Source of the DNA: Massilia polaris
Lineage (GTDB): Bacteria > Pseudomonadota > Gammaproteobacteria > Burkholderiales > Burkholderiaceae_D
Assembly: GCF_012927275.1 (NCBI RefSeq)
Contig: NZ_JABBGG010000006.1
Span: 248,001-312,000 of the forward strand
DNA length: 64,000 nt
Reading direction: 5' to 3'
The notes below the pieces were generated by a model that had not been told where the DNA came from, made no database searches, and saw only the letters and a program-made list of their open reading frames with translations. A program made the translations under genes and the position numbers. Below, in pieces: positions 39,590 to 47,824 of the stretch. How positions within the stretch are numbered: the first letter of the stretch is position 1; every line of letters begins with the position of its first letter.

Positions 39590-40013
39590 GGTTTATATAC
39601 TGTTATTAATATGCGACTGGCAAATTAGCATCTTAATATCTTTAGTGAAATTAATTTTTGCCGTAATTTATTGGTTCGCTTAGATGGTCTATTGTCGCGT
39701 AAGTTTATTATCGGGTCGCCTTCAATGAACTGGTTTGATAACCGTCAATCGCTGACTTCGGTAATATTTCCGATTATATTTAATTAATTTTTGGAATATA
39801 TTTATCTTCACAATTAAAATAAATGCAACATTGAAAATGGATCGCCATCAGTCCCGTGAAGAGAAAGGCGGGGTGATTTTTGGAGTGGCAGGGTGCGCCA
39901 CAGTTCCGGCGATGCCAGGCGCGGCGGCGTCTATTTAGTTGTCGATTGATTCAGATGGATGCGGACGCTCGCGCGCCGCCTACGATGAGCTGAGTTCAGC
40001 GTGGAGAACCGCC
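39590..40013. other. AT-rich 424-base region upstream of the polysaccharide operon
   Basis: No gene is seen here. From 39590 to about 39840 the sequence is strikingly AT-rich compared with the rest of the window, with runs such as TTAATTAATTTTTGG and many TATAAT-like hexamers. It separates the divergent wbpM-like operon and GH19-type gene and is the likely regulatory region of the operon. Confidence 0.7.
39594..39623 (-). promoter_or_regulatory. candidate promoter of polysaccharide operon
   Basis: On the minus strand TTGCCA (39623-39618) and TATATA (39599-39594) are 18 bases apart. If used, transcription would start near 39587, at or just past the ATG at 39589. That would make the first gene leaderless or point to a later start codon. 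Several other AT-rich hexamers in the region could also be promoters. Confidence 0.4.
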
Positions 40014-40655
40014 ATGGCAGTCCTGGTTTCCCTGGAGCAGATCACCAAGCTGGCGCCCGGCGTGCGCCCGCCGTATGTGGACGCCTTTGCCGCCGGCCAG
40101 CCGGTGCTGGACCGTTTCGGCATCGCCGAGTCGCCGCTGCGGGTCGCCCACTTCATCGCCCAGCTGATGCATGAGTCGGGCGCGCTGACGAAGGAGTATG
40201 AAAACCTGAATTACAGCGCGCGCCGGCTGGTGCAGGTGTGGCCGTGGCGCTTCAAGCCGCACGGGCCGCTCGATCCGGAAGAGTACGCGCACAACGCGCG
40301 CAAGCTGGCCAACGAGGTCTACGGCGGGCGCATGGGCAACACCAGCGCGCAGGACGGCTATATCTATCGCGGCCGCGGCTTGTTGCAGCTGACAGGGAAG
40401 GGGAATTATGCGGCGGCGACTGCGCGGGTACGCCGCTGCGTGCCGTCCGGCCCCGACTTTGCGAAGGAACCGGACGCGGTGCTGGCGCCGGGATGGTGCC
40501 TGGCGGTGGCGGCGGGCGAGTGGGCCAGCCGCGGCTGCAACCAGCTGGCCGACGCCGGCGACCTCGAGCAGATCACCCGGCGCATCAACGGCGGCACCAG
40601 CGGTTTCCCGGAACGCCAGGAATGGCTGCGCCAGGCCCGGCTGGTGTGGAGCTGA
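40014..40655 (+). CDS. glycoside hydrolase family 19-type (endolysin-like) enzyme
   Basis: A 213-aa protein resembling GH19 chitinases/endolysins. The catalytic glutamate is likely in FIAQLMHESGALTKEYENLNYSARRL, followed by GNTSAQDGYIYRGRGLLQLTGKGNY, NYAAATARV and a C-terminal EQITRRINGGTSGFPERQEWL, all typical of the family. It would cleave peptidoglycan glycan strands or chitin. No signal peptide is seen, as with phage lysins, so export may need another route or the protein may act on lysis. ATG 40014 has GGAG with seven-base spacing. It converges on the DUF1460 lipoprotein gene with only six bases between stops. Confidence 0.88.
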   Translation: MAVLVSLEQITKLAPGVRPPYVDAFAAGQPVLDRFGIAESPLRVAHFIAQLMHESGALTKEYENLNYSARRLVQVWPWRFKPHGPLDPEEYAHNARKLANEVYGGRMGNTSAQDGYIYRGRGLLQLTGKGNYAAATARVRRCVPSGPDFAKEPDAVLAPGWCLAVAAGEWASRGCNQLADAGDLEQITRRINGGTSGFPERQEWLRQARLVWS

Positions 40656-40661
40656 AGGGGA

Positions 40662-41603
40662 TCAGTTCGCCGAGGCGAAGCCAGGGCGCGGCTGCGGCGC
40701 CGCCGGCGGCACCACGATGTTGTCGTTCAGGCGCAGGAACTTGAAGCCGGCCAGCTTCTGCCCGTTCTTGCCTTCGCGCGCACTGCGCTCCTCGCGTTCG
40801 CGCGCGCGGGCAACAAAGGCATCGAACGATTCCTCGCGCACTTGCGGTTCGGACGAATGCAGGAAGCGGCGCTCGCCATCTGGCCCTGTCACCACCAGCC
40901 CGACGTGCGAGACCCAGTAAGCGCCGTTGCGGGTCGACACCACGTTCACGAAATCGCCGTCCTGCAGCTGCGCTGCAACCTCGGCCACCCGTTCGGTCGG
41001 CAGGAAGTATTCGCGGCTGTTCTGGACCGGGATGCTGCGCTCGGTCTGGTGGCGCGTTTTCAGGAATTTTTGGCGGTCCACGGTCAGCTCGTACGACGGA
41101 CCGGACAGTCCCGCCAGGTCGGCGCTGATGTCGGTCACCAGCCAGCTGTTGTTCAGGTTCCAGTCCACTTCGGTGTAATGGTTGCGCGTGGCGACACCGA
41201 TCACGCCGTCCTTGTAGCGGATCCGCTGCAGCATCCAGAAGAACTCTTCCCACGATTTCGACATCGCCATCGCGTAGGTGTGTTCCGCAAACACCACACA
41301 GTCGCTGTTTTCCAGGCTGAACATGGGCAGCGAATCGTGCAGTTCGAACGGGAATTCGCCCAGCAGGTGCAGCTTGTACGGCTGGCCGATGTTCTTCCTG
41401 CCGATCGCGGCGATGCGCTTGCGCAGGTCCGGCTCGGCCTGCTGGGCGTGGCCGATGTAGCGGTGCACTTCCTGCGGCGTCATCTGGAAAACCTGCTTCT
41501 CCAGCATAGGGACGGGGCCAGGCGCCGGCTTGCTTGCGGGGATGGGCCGGGTGGCGCAACCGGCCAGGGCGGAGGCGGCGAGGAGCAGGGCGAAGAGGCG
41601 CAT
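40662..41603 (-). CDS. DUF1460 lipoprotein (putative N-acetylmuramoyl-L-alanine amidase-like)
   Basis: A 313-aa lipoprotein with signal peptide ending in ALAGC (Cys16). The mature part matches DUF1460, an NlpC/P60-related fold annotated as amidase-like. SLENSDCVVFAEHTYAMAM gives the probable catalytic Cys, and SHVGLVV the probable His. It may cleave peptide bonds in cell-wall material. It is convergent with the GH19-type gene, so two potential wall-degrading enzymes lie tail to tail. Confidence 0.82.
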   Translation of the reverse strand: MRLFALLLAASALAGCATRPIPASKPAPGPVPMLEKQVFQMTPQEVHRYIGHAQQAEPDLRKRIAAIGRKNIGQPYKLHLLGEFPFELHDSLPMFSLENSDCVVFAEHTYAMAMSKSWEEFFWMLQRIRYKDGVIGVATRNHYTEVDWNLNNSWLVTDISADLAGLSGPSYELTVDRQKFLKTRHQTERSIPVQNSREYFLPTERVAEVAAQLQDGDFVNVVSTRNGAYWVSHVGLVVTGPDGERRFLHSSEPQVREESFDAFVARAREREERSAREGKNGQKLAGFKFLRLNDNIVVPPAAPQPRPGFASAN

Positions 41604-41827
41604 TGGGAATGTTGAGTAAGGAAAAGTGCCACGCTAACCGCAGTCGCCGCGTTTTGACAATGAAAAGTTTTGGACAAGGCATAACCGGCCGTTCTTGCCA
41701 AGTCATTCCCCCCGGTTATGGAAGAAACAAGATAAGTGATTTTCAACCATTCCACAAATCATGAATACTCCCGTTGATGGCAAGGAACAACTTGCCAACG
41801 CATACATATATAACAGGAGAGATCACG

Positions 41828-44797
41828 ATGATGTTCAAGCAGACGCCCGTAGCGGCCGCTGTATCCATGGCCCTTTGGAGCCTGGCTGCCATGCCAGCCT
41901 TCGCACAGCAACAGCCTTCCGGCGAAGCGATGCAGACGGTGCAAGTGACGGGTATCCGCGCTTCGATGGCCAAATCGCTGGCTGTGAAGCAGAATGCTAC
42001 GGCTAACGTCGAGGTCATCACGGCCGAAGACGTCGGCAAGATGCCGGACAAGAACCTGGCCGACTCGCTGCAGCGCCTCGCCGGCGTGGCGGTGCGTACC
42101 GACTACGACGAAGCGGAAAAAGTGTCGATGCGCGGCACCAACCCGGACATGTCGCTGATCCTCTTTAACGGCCACACCGTCTCCGGCGGCGACTGGTACG
42201 TCGCCGACCAGGGTTCGAGCTCGCGTTCGACCAGCCTGTCCTTGATGCCGTCGTCGGTCCTGAACCAGGCGATCGTGTACAAGACCTCGCAGGCCAACAT
42301 CGTCGACGGCGGCCTGGCCGGCACCATCAACGTGACCACCCGCAAGCCGCTGGCACAGAAAGAAAAGCTGAGCGGCGTGATCAGCGCCGGCGCCAGCTAC
42401 GCCGAACTGCCAGGCAAGAGCGCGCCCGACCTGTCCGCGACCGTCAACTGGAAGAACGATGCCGGCACCTTCGGCGTGATCGTCCAGGGCTTCGCGGAAA
42501 AGCGCTATGTGCGCCGCGACTCGGTGTCGCGCTTCGCTTACGGCACCAGCAGCGGCTGGGACGTGATCAACACCACCACGATGAAGGGCATTACCGACGA
42601 ATCGCTGGCCGGTACCGGCCTGAAGGCCGCGGACCTGAACGGCGTGCGCCTGCCAGGCTCGATGAGCTCGGAATTCGTCGAAGGCGTGCGTGACCGCAAG
42701 GGCGGCATGTTCGCCCTGCAATTCAAGCCGAACAACGACCTCGACATCAACATGACGGGTTTCCACTCGTCGATGAACGCAAACAACCACGGCCGGCTGA
42801 CCTCGGGCGGCATCTACTCGATGCTGCTGGGTAAGAACGACCCGCTGGGCGGCACCTCGGCAACTGCGATCAACACCAACTCGAACGGCCAGCAGGTCTT
42901 CGCGCAGATCCGCAACCCGGTCATCGTCAACGAGAAGACGATCTATGGCCACGACCTGCGCGTGCTGAAGGCTGCCGACATCGTGTTCCCGGCCGGCACC
43001 ACGCCTCAGTTCGTCGGTAACTCGGAAGGCTTCTACCGCGACGGCGCCAACGCCACCAGCTCCTTCCTTGACCTGGACGGCAAGTACCGCGTCAATTCGG
43101 ACCTGACCGTCAAAGGACTGGTCAGCGTCACGCGCGGCGTCGGCAAGACCGACCGCGACGCCGGCACCACCTTCGCCCGCTACGGCACCGGCTTCTCGTA
43201 CGCCCTGAACGGCCTGCATGACGCGCCGGATTCGCACTACATCGGCGCCGGCGAAAACGTCCCTGGCCTGAACGCGGACGGCAGCGGCTACAAGATGGTC
43301 GGCCGCGCCGCCTCCGGCATCAAAACCACCGACAAGGAAAAGAGCCTGCAGCTCGACGCCGAATACCGCCTCGACAAGGGCGTGTTCCAGTCGCTCGAAA
43401 CCGGCCTGCGCTACTCCGACCACGACCGCGTCAGCGGCCGCTTCGGACCTGCGTTCAAGTCGGGGACCCTGGCAATCCAGGGCCAGCAAGGCGTGACGCC
43501 ATACCCGGACGACTTCGGCGACGGGCTGGGCGGCGGCAACTGGGACAACAGCGGTTTCACCTACTCGCCAGAAGCGGTGAAAGCCTACTTCGATTCGCAG
43601 ACCAAAGTCACCTCGCCGGAATTCGAACGCCGCGTGAGCTCCGAGATCGACATGCGCGAGCGCCAGACCTCGGGCTACGTCATGGCCAACCTCGAGTGGG
43701 AGAAGATGTCGGGTAACGTCGGTGTGCGCTTCGTGCGCACCCAGGTGAACGCCCAGATCGCGACCCCGATTCCTGCAGGGGCGTGCGACCGCACCGAACC
43801 AGGCAAGCCAGCAACCACTTGCGCGGCCTACCCTGGCGCGATCACCACCGCCGGCGATGCGACCAGCTTCTATGACGGCGCCGTCTTCAATCCGAAGGCC
43901 GGCATCATGTACTACAAGGCCGCAACCGACCGTACCTTCAACAACGCCTTGCCTAGCATGAACCTGCGCTACGAGATGGACAAGGACATGATCGTACGCT
44001 TCGGCGCCAGCAAAACCATCGGCCGCCAGAACTACAACGTGCTGGGCGCCGGCTTCGGCACCCCGGTCTGCGATGCCAACGGCTGCCGCGTCACCGGTCC
44101 TAACCCGGACCTGAAGCCGCTGACCGCCAAGAACCTCGACCTGTCGTGGGCCTGGTACTTCGCACGCCGCTCGATGGTTGCGGTCAACGCCTTCCATTCG
44201 AAGATCGACGGCTACGTCAAGACCGGCGCGACCGGCACCTCGACGGTCGACTTGCTCGATCCGCGTGACCAGACCGTCAAGTCGTTCGCGATCAACTCGT
44301 CGTCGCAGCAGGGCGCCAAGATCAACGGCCTGGAAGTGTCGTACGAGCAGCCGTTCGGCGAGACCGGCTTCGGCTTCACCTCGAACGTCAGCCGCGCCAA
44401 GACCAAGGTGGACGACGGCCGTCCGATGGTCGGTGCATCCGACTGGGCCGGCAACCTCGGCGGCTACTACGAGAACGACGTGATGTCGGCACGCCTGGTC
44501 GCCAACTACCGCGGCGAATACGTGAGCAGCTCCACCGCGCCATCGCCAACGGCGAACAGCCAGGGCCTGTCGATCATCAACGGCGTGGCGATGCCTACCG
44601 CGCCGACGATCGCCGCACCGGTGACCACGCTGGCATTCTCGGCGAGCTACAACATCAGCCAGAACCTGGTGTTGTCGTTCAACGCGACCAACCTGACCGA
44701 CGCCAAGCGCGCGCAATATCGCTATAGCGAAGAAGAGCCGCAGAAGCTGGACGTCAGCGGCCGCCAGTACTACCTGAACCTGCGCTACAAGTTCTGA
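41828..44797 (+). CDS. TonB-dependent outer-membrane receptor
   Basis: An 989-aa outer-membrane receptor. The signal peptide ends at AFA-QQ (about residue 26). A plug domain follows (VEVITAEDVGKMPDKNLADSLQRLAGVAVRTDYDEAEKVSMRG), with TINVTTRKP, then a 22-strand barrel ending in LNLRYKF with terminal Phe. The TonB box may be in TVQVTGIR. The plug style is that of the Xanthomonas/Caulobacter carbohydrate-type receptors, so a sugar or complex organic substrate is more likely than a siderophore, but this is uncertain. ATG 41828 (another ATG follows) has AGGAGA with seven-base spacing. A strong terminator follows. Confidence 0.95.
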   Translation: MMFKQTPVAAAVSMALWSLAAMPAFAQQQPSGEAMQTVQVTGIRASMAKSLAVKQNATANVEVITAEDVGKMPDKNLADSLQRLAGVAVRTDYDEAEKVSMRGTNPDMSLILFNGHTVSGGDWYVADQGSSSRSTSLSLMPSSVLNQAIVYKTSQANIVDGGLAGTINVTTRKPLAQKEKLSGVISAGASYAELPGKSAPDLSATVNWKNDAGTFGVIVQGFAEKRYVRRDSVSRFAYGTSSGWDVINTTTMKGITDESLAGTGLKAADLNGVRLPGSMSSEFVEGVRDRKGGMFALQFKPNNDLDINMTGFHSSMNANNHGRLTSGGIYSMLLGKNDPLGGTSATAINTNSNGQQVFAQIRNPVIVNEKTIYGHDLRVLKAADIVFPAGTTPQFVGNSEGFYRDGANATSSFLDLDGKYRVNSDLTVKGLVSVTRGVGKTDRDAGTTFARYGTGFSYALNGLHDAPDSHYIGAGENVPGLNADGSGYKMVGRAASGIKTTDKEKSLQLDAEYRLDKGVFQSLETGLRYSDHDRVSGRFGPAFKSGTLAIQGQQGVTPYPDDFGDGLGGGNWDNSGFTYSPEAVKAYFDSQTKVTSPEFERRVSSEIDMRERQTSGYVMANLEWEKMSGNVGVRFVRTQVNAQIATPIPAGACDRTEPGKPATTCAAYPGAITTAGDATSFYDGAVFNPKAGIMYYKAATDRTFNNALPSMNLRYEMDKDMIVRFGASKTIGRQNYNVLGAGFGTPVCDANGCRVTGPNPDLKPLTAKNLDLSWAWYFARRSMVAVNAFHSKIDGYVKTGATGTSTVDLLDPRDQTVKSFAINSSSQQGAKINGLEVSYEQPFGETGFGFTSNVSRAKTKVDDGRPMVGASDWAGNLGGYYENDVMSARLVANYRGEYVSSSTAPSPTANSQGLSIINGVAMPTAPTIAAPVTTLAFSASYNISQNLVLSFNATNLTDAKRAQYRYSEEEPQKLDVSGRQYYLNLRYKF

Positions 44798-44820
44798 TCG
44801 CAGCTGTTTAGCCTGAAACG

Positions 44821-44850
44821 AAACGGGGAGCGCGAGCTCCCCGTTTTCTT
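44821..44850 (+). terminator. intrinsic terminator after TonB-dependent receptor
   Basis: An 11-bp stem, AAACGGGGAGC (44821-44831) with GCTCCCCGTTT (44836-44846), is capped by a GCGA tetraloop and followed by TCTT. It is a near-perfect rho-independent terminator. Confidence 0.92.
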
Positions 44851-44959
44851 ATTCCCGGCCGCGTTTATGAGCGAATGTGCGTCACCGTACGGTTGTGTTG
44901 CCGGAACGCGATTAAGATGAACCTGTGTGAGTAAGCGCCCTGCGGGAGACCCAAGGGAG

Positions 44960-45038
44960 CTGCTGCCTCAGCAGGTCAGCCGGTCGCCTCAAGGACCGGC
45001 ACCAATTCAGCGCCAGCGCCGCCTTTGCGTGCGCTGGC
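44960..45038 (+). promoter_or_regulatory. three-hairpin leader before a small gene
   Basis: Three short perfect hairpins follow each other: CTGCTG/CAGCAG (44960-44974, 3-nt loop), GCCGGTC/GACCGGC (44979-45000, 8-nt loop) and GCCAGCGC/GCGCTGGC (45012-45038, 11-nt loop). The last ends 28 bases before the ATG of the 52-aa gene. It may be a structured 5' leader or a small RNA. No T-tract follows, so a terminator is unlikely. Confidence 0.45.
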
Positions 45039-45066
45039 CAATTCCTAACCGGAAGCGGAGGCCATC

Positions 45067-45225
45067 ATGTCGTCGTTTACCCATCCACCGAAACACCTCG
45101 TACGCGAATATCTCCAGCGCCGCAACCGCGCCGCGGGGCCGCCGCCGACGCCCGAGGAAATCCGCCGCCAGCTTGGATGGGAACTGATGATGCCGCAGGC
45201 GAAACTGCCGGGTGGCCGCAACTGA
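45067..45225 (+). CDS. 52-aa hypothetical protein
   Basis: A short gene with an excellent ribosome-binding site: GGAGG (45057-45061) five bases before ATG. The product is basic and Pro-rich, begins MSSFTHPPKHLVREYLQ, and contains PPPTPEEIRRQLGWELM. No known domain is recognised. It lacks a signal peptide and membrane helix. A leader with three hairpins precedes it. The overlapping GTG frame at 44927-45187 is judged a shadow. Confidence 0.7.
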   Translation: MSSFTHPPKHLVREYLQRRNRAAGPPPTPEEIRRQLGWELMMPQAKLPGGRN

Positions 45226-45323
45226 TCTTCATCCAGTCCTACGGCGCGATCTCGCGTCGTCCTATACGCCCGTCGTGCACGCGGCATAGATAATTTAAGA
45301 AATATCGCCAACAGGAGAAACGC

Positions 45324-45500
45324 ATGACCAATCGTATCGGTAACAAAGACGAAGCCCAGCAACGCAGCAAGCAGGAGAAGCTGGAAACCAAACGTACCAA
45401 CCTCGCGCGCGAAGCCGTCAAGAAGGCTAGCGCCAGCGCCAAATACCGCAACCAGGTCAAGCACCAGCCGGCGCCTCACCAGTCCGCGCCACCGGCCTGA
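45324..45500 (+). CDS. 58-aa hypothetical charged protein
   Basis: A short gene with AGGAGA (45313-45318) five bases before ATG and a terminator right after the stop. The product, MTNRIGNKDEAQQRSKQEKL..., is rich in Lys, Arg, Gln and Glu, likely helical in its middle part (TNLAREAVKKASASAKYRNQ) and ends in a Pro/Ala/His-rich tail. No function is recognised; the composition fits a small nucleic-acid- or ribosome-associated protein, but this is only a guess. Confidence 0.72.
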   Translation: MTNRIGNKDEAQQRSKQEKLETKRTNLAREAVKKASASAKYRNQVKHQPAPHQSAPPA

Positions 45501-45516
45501 GTTTCAGCTGTTTCGC

Positions 45517-45550
45517 AAAAAGCCCGCCTCGTCGCCGATGCGGGCTTTTT
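45517..45550 (+). terminator. intrinsic terminator after 58-aa gene
   Basis: AAAAAGCCCGC (45517-45527) pairs with GCGGGCTTTTT (45540-45550) around a 12-nt loop. The stem is symmetrical with A and T tracts, so it could work in both directions. Confidence 0.9.
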
Positions 45551-45675
45551 CATGTCTGGCGCAGTTGGCCGGATAATTCGCCGTTCACCGGGCGCCAGCC
45601 GCAGTTCACCGAAAAGCGGTTCTCCGCCGTGCCGCCCCGATGTATCTTGAAGCTGTTGTTTCAACGGGAGGCAAA

Positions 45676-46050
45676 GTGAATACCGAAAAATCGTACGAGT
45701 GGCGCAGGCAGTTGTTATGGGGGCTGGTGCTGATCGGCCTTGGCGTCGCATTCTTCCTCGACCGGCTCGACCTGTTCGACGTCGACACAATATGGCATTA
45801 TTCGCCGCTGGTCCTGGTCATTATCGGGATCAACAAGATGATCGGCTACCCGACCGCGAAGCACTTTTCGAGTGGCCTGTGGATGGTATTCCTCGGCATC
45901 TGGGTGTTCGCCAACTTCGAAAACCTGTTTGGCCTCACCTGGCGCAACAGCTGGCCGATCCTGATCATCGGCTGGGGCATTACGCTGGTAATCGAGCCGA
46001 TCATCCAACGCCGTTTTCCATCCAACCAGGAGCTTCGCGATGAAAAGTGA
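45676..46050 (+). CDS. LiaI/DUF5668-like small membrane protein
   Basis: A 124-aa membrane protein with about four helices (LLWGLVLIGLGVAFFLDRLDLFD, YSPLVLVIIGINKMIGYPT, LWMVFLGIWVFANF, WPILIIGWGITLVIEPII). It has the LiaI/LiaF transmembrane-region pattern, where pairs of GLxLIxxGxxFLLD... helices recur. The GTG start at 45676 has GGGAGG four bases upstream; a longer ATG frame from 45640 lacks one. Its stop overlaps the next gene by 11 bases. It is the first gene of a four-gene operon ending in a LytTR two-component pair. Confidence 0.8.
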   Translation: MNTEKSYEWRRQLLWGLVLIGLGVAFFLDRLDLFDVDTIWHYSPLVLVIIGINKMIGYPTAKHFSSGLWMVFLGIWVFANFENLFGLTWRNSWPILIIGWGITLVIEPIIQRRFPSNQELRDEK

Positions 46051-46750
46051 TATGACCAACCGCAGCCTGTCCAGCCAGGTCATCATGGGCGGCATCGCGA
46101 TCGCCTTCGGTATCGTGTTCTTGCTCGATAACCTGGATATCTGGGACTTCCACCACGCGATCCACTTCTGGCCAACGATCCTCATCATCATCGGCCTGGT
46201 GAAGATCTGGGACTCGTCCACCCCGAGCGGCTACCTGATGGGCGGCGCACTGGCCTCCGTCGGCGTGCTGATGATCCTGCACCGCCTCGGCTACATCTAC
46301 TTCAGCGTGCGCACCATGTGGCCGCTGTTCCTGATCGGCGTCGGCGGCTTTATTATCTTCAAGGCGCTGGCCCGGCGCAACCGCGCCGATATCGTGCCGG
46401 AGCTGAAGGCGGGCGAGAGCGACGACTCGGTGGTCGACATCACCGCCATCCTCGGCGGCTTCGATCGCCGCATCGTGACGCAGGACTTCCGCGGCGGCGA
46501 GATCACCGCGTTCATGGGCGGCTGCGAGCTGGATATGCGCGACTCCTCGATCAAGGGCGAAGCCGTGATCAACGTGTTCGCGGTATTCGGCGGGATTTCG
46601 ATCAAGGTGCCGCGCGACTGGACGGTCATCCTGCATGGCACGCCGATCATGGGCGGCTTCGAGGAGAAAACCAATTCGCCGCCGGATAACTCGAAACGCC
46701 TGATCGTCAAGGGACACGCCATCATGGGCGGCGTGGAAGTCCGTAACTGA
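46040..46750 (+). CDS. LiaF-like membrane protein with C-terminal beta-helix domain
   Basis: A 236-aa protein with about four N-terminal transmembrane helices (MGGIAIAFGIVFLLDNLDIWD, WPTILIIIGLVKIWD, LMGGALASVGVLMIL, MWPLFLIGVGGFIIF). Its cytoplasmic C-terminal domain of the LiaF/DUF2154 type has repeating ILGGFDRRIVTQDFRGGEITAFMGGCELDMRDS and VFGGISIKVPRDW. In Firmicutes LiaF keeps the LiaS kinase inactive. Here a histidine kinase gene starts inside the stop codon (TGATG), suggesting a similar sensing role. AGGAG with seven-base spacing supports ATG 46040. Confidence 0.85.
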   Translation: MKSDMTNRSLSSQVIMGGIAIAFGIVFLLDNLDIWDFHHAIHFWPTILIIIGLVKIWDSSTPSGYLMGGALASVGVLMILHRLGYIYFSVRTMWPLFLIGVGGFIIFKALARRNRADIVPELKAGESDDSVVDITAILGGFDRRIVTQDFRGGEITAFMGGCELDMRDSSIKGEAVINVFAVFGGISIKVPRDWTVILHGTPIMGGFEEKTNSPPDNSKRLIVKGHAIMGGVEVRN

Positions 46751-47823
46751 TGAAGGGCCCTTTGTCCACCCGGCGGTCGCTGGCGCTGTTCCTGCCGGTC
46801 TGGTTGATGCTGGGCCTTGTGCTGGCGGCGCTGGTCGTCCTCGCCACCGGCGCCGGGTGGACCAACGCGCTGCTGTTCGCGCTGCCGATGACGATGGTGT
46901 ACGCCTTCGCCGCCGGTTTTTCCGCTTACTACCTGTGCCGCGCCTATCCGCTGTCGCAGAAAAAGGTGGGCTCGATCGTGCTGGTGCTGGGCCTGGCGGC
47001 GCTTGTTTCCGGCGCGCTGTGGATGGGGGCGGGGCTGGCGTTCAATGGCGTCCTGGGCGCCCTCGAAGTGGAGTGGGCGGGCCTTGAAATGCCGCAGGCG
47101 CTGAAGGCGATGATCTTCGGCCTCGGCGTCATCCTGTACGGACTGTCCGCCATCGCCCACTACCTGGCCATCGAATTCGACCGCGCCCGCCTGGCGGAGC
47201 GGCGCGAGCTGGAATCGAAGCTGATGGCGCAGGAGGCGGAGCTGCGCATGCTGCGCACCCAGATCGACCCGCACTTTTTGTTCAACAGCCTCAACTCCAT
47301 CAGTGCGCTGACCTCGATCGATCCTGCCAGGGCGCGCGAGATGACCTTGAAGGTGGCCGACTTCTTCCGCCATACGCTGGGCCTCAAAGCGCACACGCAG
47401 GCGACCGTCGACGATGAAATCACGCTGGTGCGCGACTTCCTGTCGATAGAAAAAGTCCGCTTCGGCGCGCGCCTGTCGGTGGAATACGATATCGATGACG
47501 AGGCCAGGACCTGCCTGCTGCCGCCAATGATCCTGCAGCCACTGGTGGAAAACGCCGTCAAGCACGGCATCGGCGGGCTGACCGGCGGGGGGCTGGTGAG
47601 CATCATCGCGCGGCGCGACGCATCGCTGTTGCGCATCAGCGTCGAGAACGACGTCGACGAGGACCAGGACACCAGTTTGCCCGGCGCGGGGATCGGCCTG
47701 GCCAACGTGCAGCAGCGGCTTGCCACCGCCTACGGACATGAAGGCGGCGTCCGCCACGCGCGCCGCGACAACAAATACCGGGTCGAGCTGACGCTGCCCG
47801 CCCGCACAATAACGGAGACATGA
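46750..47823 (+). CDS. LytS/YehU-type sensor histidine kinase
   Basis: A 357-aa membrane histidine kinase of the His_kinase (PF06580) family. It has about four transmembrane helices in residues 10-140, a short coiled coil, the phosphoacceptor His175 in LRTQIDPHFLFNSLNSIS, and an ATPase domain with PPMILQPLVENAVKHGI and a GAGIGLANVQQRL box. It lacks an obvious extracellular sensor domain, so the upstream LiaI/LiaF-like proteins may supply input. It is translationally coupled to the LiaF-like gene and followed after one base by its regulator. Confidence 0.93.
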   Translation: MKGPLSTRRSLALFLPVWLMLGLVLAALVVLATGAGWTNALLFALPMTMVYAFAAGFSAYYLCRAYPLSQKKVGSIVLVLGLAALVSGALWMGAGLAFNGVLGALEVEWAGLEMPQALKAMIFGLGVILYGLSAIAHYLAIEFDRARLAERRELESKLMAQEAELRMLRTQIDPHFLFNSLNSISALTSIDPARAREMTLKVADFFRHTLGLKAHTQATVDDEITLVRDFLSIEKVRFGARLSVEYDIDDEARTCLLPPMILQPLVENAVKHGIGGLTGGGLVSIIARRDASLLRISVENDVDEDQDTSLPGAGIGLANVQQRLATAYGHEGGVRHARRDNKYRVELTLPARTITET

Positions 47824-47824
47824 A

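Noticed and set aside
44927-45187. 86-aa GTG-started ORF overlapping the 52-aa gene
   Set aside because: No Shine-Dalgarno sequence, strongly Arg/Pro-biased composition, and it runs through three hairpins and the better supported 52-aa gene.
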